Source: Gnetum montanum
Taxonomy: Eukaryota; Streptophyta; Gnetopsida; Gnetales; Gnetaceae
Direction: 5' to 3'
NCBI GenBank assembly: GCA_015680685.1
Contig: MNCI01002682.1
Location: forward strand, 1,137,037-1,201,036
Length of the DNA stretch: 64,000 nucleotides
Part shown: positions 48,720 through 57,970 of the stretch, in pieces
How the letters are laid out: each line of letters begins with the position of its first letter
How positions within the stretch are numbered: the first letter of the stretch is position 1
Made by a program: the position numbers and the translations under genes
The notes under the pieces: model-generated
Databases searched by the model: none
Told to the model about the DNA's origin: nothing
What the model saw: only the letters and a program-made list of their open reading frames with translations

Positions 48720-48960
48720 CGAAATGGATAGTGGCACATGGGGGAAGGAGAATGCGGATGGAAGCATGTGCGTCAGCAGCCAACCATGAACGAGCGAAGG
48801 AATTGCGTGTCGAGATGAACAAACCCTAGAATATCATATCACGGTACGAAGTAGGTAGCATCCCTCCACAGGCGCGCCTACCGATTCTGCCTGTCTCTAC
48901 TCGTTTTCTTGATTTTTTAATATTTCCACTTTTGCTGCAAAGCATTCCACAGCTCCACAC
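48720..48960 (+). promoter_or_regulatory. Possible second promoter-like, CpG-containing segment
   Basis: A CpG-bearing stretch with a telo-box-like AAACCCTAG (48821-48829), GGCGCGCC (48873-48880) and a pyrimidine-rich run beyond. A 25-codon open frame (48752-48829) ends at the telo-box. In plants such boxes sit near transcription starts, so this could be the promoter of the candidate gene further right. Evidence is weak. Confidence 0.25.
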
Positions 48961-49994
48961 CACTGTCTGTTCTACTGTACCAATAGGACTCTACAGGATT
49001 TCATATTTTCATTTTTACCGTTCAGGCCTACCGCCAATCTGGAACCGTTTCTTCTTTGGTTTCAGATTCCTTTGGTATTATTATTGGACTGTGATGTTAA
49101 TGATTCGTTCCAGTTCATTTAGGTTGGTGGTATAGTTAATTTCGCTGTAGTTCGAATGATAAATCCCCCGCCTTTGCGTAATGGGGGGTTTTCTTTTGTG
49201 GTCTTTCACTGTTTGCAATTTTTGACCGGTTTGCTATTTTTCTGTTAATGGCGAAAATTTTCTACCAGATGAACTGCAAGCATTCGATCTGTCAGAAAGG
49301 TGAGAAGCATGCTATGATTGTTATTCCCCTTGAGAAACACCAGGAATATGAAGTACAGTAAAGTTATAATGAAACCGACAATTTCATGTCTGCAAAATGA
49401 GAGACGAAACGAATGTGACGAGACTTCCGAAAATCGTGTTATATTGACGTTTGAGGTTATGAGGAAGCTTGCGATAATTTATGCTCTTGCTGACTAATGT
49501 TTAAATATTTACTTACTTTACCAGTGGATCAATGGATCATAAATTGAAAATTCGTAATGTAGTATCAGGATTGGAAAATCGGAGACTTTTCTTAGTGATC
49601 AGATCCAAGAAAGTTGCGATATATTGTGGTAAAAATTGGACGGCAAAATTCACCCAGGAAAATTTATATTAGGGTAAATTTCACCTAATAAAGTTCTTTT
49701 GAGTATAGTATGATTCACGGCACCAAATTTAAATGTTTTATATAAATTTAATTATCTACTGTCCATGAGAACAACCAACGAACCCTAGTACAAAAATCAA
49801 CATAAAAATAATAGTAATATTATTATACATCCCAACCAGATTTGGGATTGGCTGCGGTACCAACCACCAAGTTGCCATTATTTGCAAAAGATGTCATAAA
49901 TATCAGATTTGACAATCTGTGTCATAAATCCTTTGTAATTTCCTTAACGTAACCCGTTTCCAGTTTGCAGTACTAATATATTAAAATTTTGCAG
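48961..49994. other. DNA between the VQ gene and the candidate exons
   Basis: No clear gene. A small frame at 49269-49299 (MNCKHSICQK) is preceded by TCTACCAG and followed by a good donor (AAAG/GTGAG). It could be an early exon of the candidate gene, but nothing confirms it. Confidence 0.35.
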
Positions 49995-50110
49995 ACTGAG
50001 TGAAGTAGCTGAGGCTGAATTTGCGTTCCGTCGGCGAATACCAATTAACCTTGCTTGTATAAGCACTGCCATTAAGGAACTAAAACAGCAAGAAATCGTA
50101 GCGCAGATCG
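49995..50110 (+). CDS. Candidate exon a of an unrecognised gene
   Basis: It is bounded by a T-rich acceptor (AAAATTTTGCAG) and a donor GTAAAT. Open in one frame over its length (LSEVAEAEFAFRRR, ISTAIKELKQQEIVAQI), with amino-acid content more like a real protein than the surrounding AT-rich frames. It ends in phase 1. Family unknown. Confidence 0.35.
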
Positions 50111-50470
50111 GTAAATTTCTTCAGACATGCTTATCACATCCATAATGTAACAAGAAAAGTTCTAAAAATGATTGATTTGTACAATAGACGTACTAATAGA
50201 TTTCGAAGGTCTTTATTTCAATGCCCTGACTCCTGATCATAATAAATTCATAATACCAAATTCGGACTGAGAATATTTTCTTTTTCAATTTGATTGTTGA
50301 CCGATTCTTTTTTAAATATTTTTGGGTTGGACTTGTGGCTAAAGTGGCGACTGCCGAACACATGCTTTAGAAAAGCTTGCGCATGCTTACAAAATCGGAT
50401 AATATTTTGCAGTGTCATACATGTCCGTTGTAGTAGCACTAACCCGTGATTTTATTGTCCCATACGCTAA

Positions 50471-50602
50471 GTAAAAGAATTTCTAATGCCAAGAATTCCT
50501 CTAAAAAAGTCAAAGACACCTCTTCTGCCTGTAGAAACGGGTTTTAAAAGCCTCCCGCAAAAACCACTTCCGCGATTTCGCCAACCCAAAACCCAAACCC
50601 AG
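50471..50602 (+). CDS. Candidate exon b of an unrecognised gene
   Basis: Open frame MPRIPLKKSKTPLLPVETGF then SLPQKPLPRFRQPKTQTQ, proline- and lysine-rich. It fits a phase-1 acceptor (GCTAAG) and a phase-0 donor (CAG/GTTATG), but both sites are weak. It would link in frame with exon a on the left and exon d on the right. Confidence 0.25.
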
Positions 50603-50894
50603 GTTATGCTTGTTGAAGTAATAGAAAAAATTTCAAAGTTCGTCTGTTCTGGAAGAAAAAAGTACGGTTATTGATGGTAATCTATGGTTCTATAATGAAA
50701 ATAAAAACAAATTTACTGCGAGGTTATGCGTACAATACAAAAAGTTTAGACCTGGTTAATAGCCTGGAGTAATAGAAGATTTAGTTTCGGTTTTGTTCAT
50801 GAAAATGGAAAATACAAGCGTTTAACTGCGATCCACTTCTGCCTGCTAATCTGAGGTCAAATTTTCTAATTAAGTGATAGATTTTATTATTCAG

Positions 50895-50983
50895 CACAAC
50901 AAGGTCCTCCAAGTGTGGTTTCATATACAGAAACCATTCAAGACACATCCCAGCAAACCAATCAGTATGACATCACGAAATAG
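50895..50983 (+). CDS. Candidate exon c (alternative terminal exon)
   Basis: After TTTTATTATTCAG the frame reads QQGPPSVVSYTETIQDTSQQ and ends at TAG 50981-50983. Its phase fits directly onto exon a (phase 1). It may be an alternative 3' end, or the true end of a short gene distinct from exons d-f. Confidence 0.28.
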
Positions 50984-50989
50984 ACTGTA

Positions 50990-52190
50990 ATCTAGAATCG
51001 TCCAGATGACAACGAAAAAGACGCTTGGACGCATCTCACGGGATTTTCTAGTAAACCAAATTAATGCACTGTAAAGTGTAAACAGAGATTTTTTTTTTAA
51101 TAAAGAATAAAATATGATCCAACCCAGGTTTTTCTTTTTTTTCTAGAAAGGAAGAAATCTGTGAAGATAGACTAAGCATGAAACCGCAGGGCTTTGAAAT
51201 GACAGAAGGTGTTAAAAAGTCTCCTATGAAGTATACAATGAAGACATTCGGGAATAACAATCTCAATCAATGAAGACTATGTAGCTAGCCTTATTAAAGT
51301 GACAACAGAGAAGACGAAATCTTCAGAGCAACCACAAATTTCGATCTGAGTACATTTCCCAGCTTTCAGAAAGCCTAGAAATCTTTGGCATTGGGTGGAA
51401 CAGCCTACTAATGACTTGCTGCGGTGTTAATACCATCATATTTAGCATCAAATTTTTGTTCATGAGCATAGTTTAAGAAATCTGACCACAGTTAATTGCA
51501 CGTCAACAAGCAAGCTGATTCAGAATTGGATTGATTATGTAGTATTGTATACAGTGAAACTAATACAGGTTTTATTACGATCAAAATGCTTTTGTATTGA
51601 TGTTTTTTAAAATTTCAAACTGAAATATTATACATTTGTCTCAAATATTCAGTCTGAACTCTGAAGGCACTTATGTAATGCTCATCCTCAGAATCTCCTG
51701 ACCCACATAATCTCTATGTGTATTATGTTCTTCCTGGGAAGTTATATCTATCTTCCATATTCTAATACCTTATTTACTACTAATTCAGGTCTCACATGTA
51801 AAAGTTAAAATTATATATTTGAATTTTCACTTTGACTAAACCTTACACAGAAAAATATAAAAATTTAAAGGCTTTTAGCCAGTGGATATAACACCTCTTT
51901 TACCCATTTTTGTCAGTTTAGTTTTTATCTTAGTTAACTGCAATTTTTTCTATCAGATCTCCAAAACAGGTTTAAGATTTTATTGATCCAATAAGATTTT
52001 TTAATCTATGTTCATGAGGAGCATGTTTATAACTTTACAAAGTAACAATCTTTAATTTTCAGTGTTTAACATTAAAATTCAATTTTCTTATTTAGATGTA
52101 AACTAGAAAATCACTAGGTGGAGTAAATCTCTAAATATAATCTATAATTAATTGCATTAGGTAAAAATATTTCAGGTATTGTCTTCCTTT
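50990..52190. other. Presumed intron or intergenic DNA between candidate exons c and d
   Basis: AT-rich with only short frames on either strand. I see nothing identifiable. Confidence 0.4.
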
Positions 52191-52194
52191 TCAG

Positions 52195-52389
52195 TTAACT
52201 AAAAGAAAGGAAAGAGGTTTCACAGGTCAGCAACTTACGCTACTAGAATGCTACAAATTCTTGAGAAATGTCCCCGTCGACTGTGAAAGGGCATGCGATA
52301 TGGATCCAAACATTCTTTTTCTAGGTTTTCTCAGAAATACAGACATATATATAGGATGCAAGGTTCAGAGCATCAGAAAAGCTAAAAAG
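52195..52389 (+). CDS. Candidate exon d of an unrecognised gene
   Basis: Strong acceptor (TTGTCTTCCTTTTCAG) and donor (AAAAAG/GTAAAT). 65 codons in one frame, with RGFTGQQLTLLECYKFLRN, VPVDCERACDMDPN and GCKVQSIRKAKK. A second in-frame donor at 52515 (AAG/GTAACA) would extend it to 107 codons. I do not recognise a family. A passing likeness to the QLQ motif of growth-regulating factors fails on spacing. Confidence 0.38.
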
Positions 52390-52629
52390 GTAAATCCCAT
52401 AAGCCATAAGACGTGGTGTATGGAGACATTCCAACCACAACCAGATACAAAGAATCTAAACAGCCATCATGATTTTAGCCCTATCCGCTGTATCTCTGTT
52501 AAGAAGCAAATTAAGGTAACATTATCCACAGGTCTTAGATATCTTTCTTCATTGTTTCTGTTTTTTCATCCTATGTTTCAGAGAAGCCTTTACTAACAGG
52601 TGCTGTCAGTCTTTTGTTTCTCTAACCAG

Positions 52630-52662
52630 ACTAAAATGATAACTTTGTCAAAACAGCGAAAG
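52630..52662 (+). CDS. Candidate 33-bp micro-exon e
   Basis: It follows a long pyrimidine tract ending CTAACCAG, reads TKMITLSKQRK in phase 0 and ends at AAAG/GTAACG. Its phase matches both neighbours. Its reading depends on exons d and f being real. Confidence 0.3.
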
Positions 52663-52732
52663 GTAACGTGACTACAGTTATAGCACGAGACATACTGGTT
52701 GATTCAGAAATTGCAACCGGATAATAAAGCAG

Positions 52733-53050
52733 GAAGCTAACTGCCCCACCATTGCTATTTCGTTGACTTCTTCAATGAATTGCCAAAAGAACTTAAAGAG
52801 TCTTCTGCAAAGAAATTGCTTCTATGACCACCTAACGAGTCAGGAAAATTATATACATGAAAATCCACTGTATTGCCTGCAAAATTTGCCAATGATACAA
52901 AAGATTGTGTCAAAGACAATTGGTAAGTGGGAACTGGGAACTGCAGTATTTGGAGCAGTTGTGCTGCTAAAGCAGAAAGATCATTGCCTCATTGAAAACG
53001 GTGATATTATATCTCGCCCATCTGAATTAGTGGAGGTGAACGCTGAATAG
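52733..53050 (+). CDS. Candidate terminal exon f of an unrecognised gene
   Basis: 105 codons in phase 0 from an AG at 52731-52732 to a TAG at 53048-53050. It reads EANCPTIAISLTSSMNCQK, later LPMIQKIVSKTIGKWELGTA and the hydrophobic AVFGAVVLL, ending SRPSELVEVNAE. The preceding 70-bp intron would be short and its acceptor lacks a clear pyrimidine tract. Amino-acid use is protein-like. Family unknown. Confidence 0.33.
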   Translation, partial: EANCPTIAISLTSSMNCQKNLKSLLQRNCFYDHLTSQENYIHENPLYCLQNLPMIQKIVSKTIGKWELGTAVFGAVVLLKQKDHCLIENGDIISRPSELVEVNAE

Positions 53051-54246
53051 ATCAGTTGACAATCTGAATGGCGGCAGGTTGGGAGCGAAAAGTATATGGT
53101 ATGTCCTGGTCAAATTCAGTGGCACTGACCCTCAAACTATAAAAGAATATGGACTGACCCTCAACTTTTATAATTAATATACTGTCAGTGGCACTGCCAT
53201 GAAAGTATGCTAAGTTCTTCCTAGAAGAGATAAAAAAACGAACAGGTATTATAAAGCCTTGTATCTTTTCTTGAGATGGTGTGAGAACTTTGAATTTCCA
53301 TTAAAAAGTACCGGCATTCAAGGTGTTGACGGTCCTTGGAGAATCATTAATGAATGGAGAGAATCATTAAAAATATTAAGAAAAGTGTTACTTTTTTCGA
53401 TCATAGGTCAAATCTATTTTGCAGTGTAGGTAGGGGTTGTGCTGTCTTGCTTTAAGAAGAAAGAAAAGTCGTACCCAGGCATTTCATTAGGTCTTGTACT
53501 AAGATCCATGGGGGATATTAAAGAAAGCAAAGTAAATGAGCCAAATTACCTTTGCAACCGAAGGTTGATAAAATTTTTTATGGAATACAACATAAAATTT
53601 TAAATGCATTACTTTTTTATTTATAAAATATGAAAATTGAAAATAATTACATTAGAATATAAATTTATTTAAGAAGTCATATCATCTATAAGTTGCATTT
53701 TTTATTTTTTTGCAAGACGGTTCAGACTAGATTCATCATTGGTTGCAATTGTTTTTCTAGAGAGAGAATAAATGTGGCTAATTGATAGTTTTAGAAAAAA
53801 TGACTAGTTGTGGGAAAGAAAAGTAAAATAAAAAATGAAAAATGAAAAAATATTAAAGGTATAACAAGTACAATAAAAACAATTAATTGTCAGAAAAATA
53901 AATAGGAAAAAATTAAGAAAAGGAATTTTTTTTCAAATACTATTTAAAGAGAATTAATGGCTAAACTAAAAATAACTAGTTGTAAGACAAAAGTAAATAG
54001 ATTATTGTAGTCATTGATAAAGGGTAGCTTAATTGGTTACAAATAATATGAAAATAAGAAGTTACATATACCTTAAGTCATGCTGAGTTAATAGGATATT
54101 GCTTAGGTGGTTAAAGGATGCAACTTATGATTTAAATAGCTTAATGATCAACCCATCATAGATGGGATAAAGGAACCAAGATGAAGATGATCATACATAC
54201 ATATAAAATTTATATGTTAAATTCATAACTTGGAGGTTCTGAGTCA
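53051..54246. other. AT-rich DNA right of the gene island
   Basis: No gene. It holds copy 2 of the bracketing repeat (separate entry) and SINE-head-like scraps around 54020-54130. Confidence 0.5.
53742..53997 (+). repeat. Unclassified dispersed repeat, copy 2
   Basis: Direct-orientation homologue of 44658-44937, about 9.1 kb away, with several short indels. The flanks differ beyond the listed limits. Confidence 0.65.
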
Positions 54247-54254
54247 TGGGTGGT

Positions 54255-54287
54255 GGGGGCAAGGGGGGGTGGGTGGGGGGCTAGGGG
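54255..54287 (+). other. G-run cluster with G-quadruplex pattern
   Basis: Five runs of G (lengths 5, 7, 3, 6 and 4) separated by loops of 3, 1, 1 and 3 bases, in otherwise AT-rich DNA. This satisfies the usual four-run, short-loop quadruplex pattern. It lies immediately before the inverted SINE copy. Confidence 0.8.
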
Positions 54288-54294
54288 ATGAGTG

Positions 54295-54426
54295 TTGGAA
54301 CCTAAAATAATTGAAACATAGGTATACCCCAAGATTTATAGAAGTTTATAACTTAGTGCTACCTAGTAGAATTAAACCTGTGACTTGGGGGAGGTTCCAA
54401 ATTAAGAATCTTATGACTAAGCTAAC
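54295..54426 (-). mobile_element. tRNA-derived SINE, copy 4 (inverted)
   Basis: Reverse complement of copy 3: TTGGAACCTAAAATAATTG.. then TATACCCCAAGAT, a B-box-like region (ATTAAACCTGTGAC complement) and the A-box head TTAGCTTAGTCA at the right end. Heads of copies 3 and 4 face each other across about 25 bp, so the pair could fold into a hairpin. Confidence 0.75.
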
Positions 54427-54452
54427 AACTCATTATATAAAAAAGTGAGGTA

Positions 54453-54592
54453 TTAGCCTAGTGGTAAGACTTGATTTTGCAAATTCCAAGTCATGGGTTC
54501 AATTCTAAGAGGCAATGTTAAGTTATAAAGTTCCAATTGAACTATATATTTTGGGGTGTACCTATATTACAATTAGTTTAGGTTCCAATACC
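54453..54592 (+). mobile_element. tRNA-derived SINE, copy 3
   Basis: A box TTAGCCTAGTGG (54453-54464) and a full B box GGTTCAATTC (54496-54505), then the body AAAGTTCCAATTGAACTATA and TTGGGGTGTACCTATA shared with copies 1, 2 and 4. It is the best preserved promoter of the four. Confidence 0.78.
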
Positions 54593-54830
54593 CCCAAACA
54601 TGTTTTGGCAGAGAGGACAACTACTAATCATAGATCAATAATGCTAAATAATATTTCATCCATAACACTATAAAGAACCTATTAGGTAATGCCAAATACT
54701 ATTTCATCCATAACACTTAGAGTAGTGGTAAATCATATTTCATCTATAATGCTAAGAGAAGCCTATTTGTAATACTAAATAATATTCCATCCATAACATA
54801 ACAAAATTTATCACTATTTTACAAACCTTC

Positions 54831-55781
54831 TAATGAGTGGTGAGGTACCCCCTTAAGCTCAACTATACGAATCACAAGCATTCACACATGATCTAGTCAA
54901 ATTCCATAAATGGGACTAGTTGTGGCATTTGAATTGTTATGCATTGATCACAGTTCGTTGTCTTCCCACTTGGACTAGTGGTAGCCTTGTCATGTATGGG
55001 TTAGTCCAAAGTGAGGCATATGATTCTTGATGTTATTTCAACCTTATGATACTCCTAATGATAATAAATAAATCAATTATTTAAATTAATTAACAATGAA
55101 AAGTAAAGTCTAAACTAGCCTACGGGTGATGAGTGTTCATTCCTAGCTTGCCATACACATCTTGAAACCACATATCCACTATTGGAATTACTAAGCGCTA
55201 TGCTATTGGATGAACCAAACAATAATGCTGCTGGGGTTACCAAGTGAATACATGTTTATGCTCAAAAATGGTTGTGCTCATTTTTCCAATTCATTAATAT
55301 GCATGGAAATGTAAATATTAACTAAGTACATGAAAAGTAAATTGCATGAAAAATAAATCTAATCTAAGTCAAAGTGCTACAATGAATAAGAATCAATCTC
55401 AATCTTATTATTGTTTATAGAGTGTGTCCAGGTACATTGCCACTCAAATAAGATGTTGTACAACTAACTCAAATTCACACTGCGGGCACTCATTGACTAT
55501 TCTCTAAGACTACGGATAAAACTGCAAGAGTTCAACTACTCTATTAACAAAGACTTATTCCTAAACTGTGCACCTAAGCACTATATTTATAGGCTAGCAT
55601 ACACCCCACAATATCAGATATCCAACATTGTTTCTTAGGCCTTGATATCAGGTATCCGATATTAGAGTCGAAAAAAATCAACTTTTTACTCAAACAAATG
55701 TGATGGCATGCATTGGGGCATCTAAATTGAGGCATTTGCCTCAACATGGCTACATCAACGTAGCCAACCGATGCTTCATCA
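54831..55781 (-). repeat. Element D 3' LTR
   Basis: 951 bp, starts TAATGAGTGG (TG end decayed to TA), ends GCTTCATCA. The TATA box complement is at 55582-55592. U3 is about 190 bp and carries both a GATATC/GATATT cluster (about 55610-55667) and, nearer the end, the ACATCAACG type of motif seen in element C. Confidence 0.92.
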
Positions 55782-57970
55782 TACCCCCACAACTAAGTAA
55801 AAACTTATCCTTGAGTTAACAAGATAGGACTAAGCTTTCTTTACAAAAAATTGGGAATGATGGGATGAATGCTGCATTACAAAATTTTATTTGAGTGGAT
55901 GCATACAAAATGATATAGTAACAAAAATACTAGACAGACATTGAAGATTACAAAATTTGCAAAGATCTTCAAAAATCCACTAAAGATGATTCTTCTTGTT
56001 GCCATTAGCGATGATAAACTTCCAACCTTGATTGTTATGTCAATGCTTCTTTGGTTAAGCAAAACATTCTTGAAGGATGAACTAAAATTTCTTCTTATTA
56101 TTCGATGGATCTAGCAAACATGCAAATTTTGAGCTACTATCTTGTATGCACCACGATTTGTCCATGGGCATATCCTCCATTGTCCCACTTTTGGCTTTAT
56201 TTTCATGCTTGGAAAAAGACTATCTTCCTTAGGCATTTCTTTTAGCATCACCTATAGTTACCAAAGGATCAACATTAGTTTTGGTAAATTTTCCTTAATC
56301 ATTAACCCTTTTTGGATCCCTCAACTTTTGTTTAAGCACAAGGTGATGACAACACACTATGCCCAAGGCTATGAGGTAACAAAAATCATCAAGCAGTTCA
56401 CATTATTTTGATCAATTACTATTAGTTACCAGGATGTTCAAAAATAAGATGTTGAAAAAATTTCAAAAATTTCAAAGTAGGCATCCCTATCCCCCATGAC
56501 TAATAAGCATAAATTTGCAAGCACACAAGTTTTTGAAAAATTAAAACCAAAGGTTTGATTCAGAAGATGGCCAAGAAGTATTTAACTTGAAGGATATTTT
56601 AACAAAAGAGTAGGAAAAAGTAAAAAAGTAATTGAAAGGGATGAGAAGTAGTCCCAAAATTATGCTTAAATTTAGAGAAACTGTCATTGATGTTCTAGAC
56701 AATGTGAAGGTTAGTTCAAAGCCATGATCAAAAAAAGTTATGCAAGTGGGTCCTTCCCAAAGCAGGCTCTTACCATAATGCCCTTGCATAACCACTTCTA
56801 TAGATGTTTGTGGTTACTTGAGAAGTTAAATGTAGACCATGCCTTTATTCCAAACAACACACAACTATTGTGGTTGGGATGTTGCACTATACTACACAAA
56901 ACCAAAAGGCTCATAATTGCATGTAGGAGTGAGGTGAATAATGGGATGAGAAGGGATTGTAGAGATTGGGATGTAAGGTACTTGACCATGTCCACAATAG
57001 GTTCTTGTGAAAAATATGATTAAAATGATCAGCATACCTATCCATCCTAGTTTAGACCAAGTCCATACCATGAACAGTGACCTCACATTGATGTGTTCCT
57101 TCTTGCCGATCACCATGAGTCCACAACCACCTCAACAAACAATCATCACTCTAAAAAAAGAGAAGAAAAGAGAAGAAGGAAGGAAGGGCCTTAGTTATAG
57201 GTGTGCCTTTAGGCATGGATAACATGTCTTTCTAGCCCCATAATTGGTACTTGTAGCCCATTATTGTGTCTAAGGGGTGTGCTTTGAATTCCCATTATTA
57301 TTATTTGTCTATCTCTTTTTTTTTCTTTTTTCTTTTTGTTTTTGTTTTGTGTGTTTTTTTTTTGAATTTTTGGATGGAAGCCACAACATGTAAAGAATTT
57401 TAGCTTTCTATTATTGGTCGATGGAGGAATGATGTTACATTTGAAGAGGAGTCATAAACCACATGAAGGAAGTCAAGAAGAGAACCCAACAAATCCCCTT
57501 GAGGTCACACCCTTTACCATTCCCATTTGGTTGTTCTCTCTTTCTTTAAGATATAATGATCATTCATGAATTTTAGTTTCATAAAAGAAGAACCAAATTG
57601 TTTCCATGAAAAAGACCTTTTATTTAGAAAATTGGAGGGATGGATGAGGTGGTCTCACTACTTTACACAATTACTTACCCAATCATCTTGATAGCATAGC
57701 ACAAAAATCCAACACATAGCATTGACTTCTCCATCATGACTTGTTAATATTATTAACAAAAACATGAAATACATTCATAAAACATAAACAGAATGACTCA
57801 AGAAAAGAGAAAAATATCAAGAAAAGAAAAATATGAAGAAATGGAAAACATATGAAGAATCAGAAAATTTTGGAAGAAATAGGAAAATGGTAAAAAATTG
57901 TAAAATAAAAAAAAAGTGAAAAATACTTATTAGTTCTTGAACTAGGATGGAGCATCTCCCCCATGACTAG
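55782..57970 (-). other. Element D 3' noncoding region with three polypurine-tract motifs
   Basis: Polypurine-tract complements at 55782-55798, 56491-56503 and 57952-57970. Shared blocks at about 56746-56785 (GTGGGTCCTTCCCAAAGCAG) and 57185-57290 (GGGCCTTAGTTATAG). No coding supported. Confidence 0.68.

Noticed and set aside
49269-49299. Likeness of NCKHSIC to the Cys-rich CXC motif of TSO1/CPP proteins
   Set aside because: Only seven residues; no further Cys-rich stretch nearby.
52195-52270. QLQ-domain (growth-regulating factor) resemblance of FTGQQLTLLECYKF
   Set aside because: The residues between the LE and YK positions of a real QLQ domain are missing, and no WRC domain follows.
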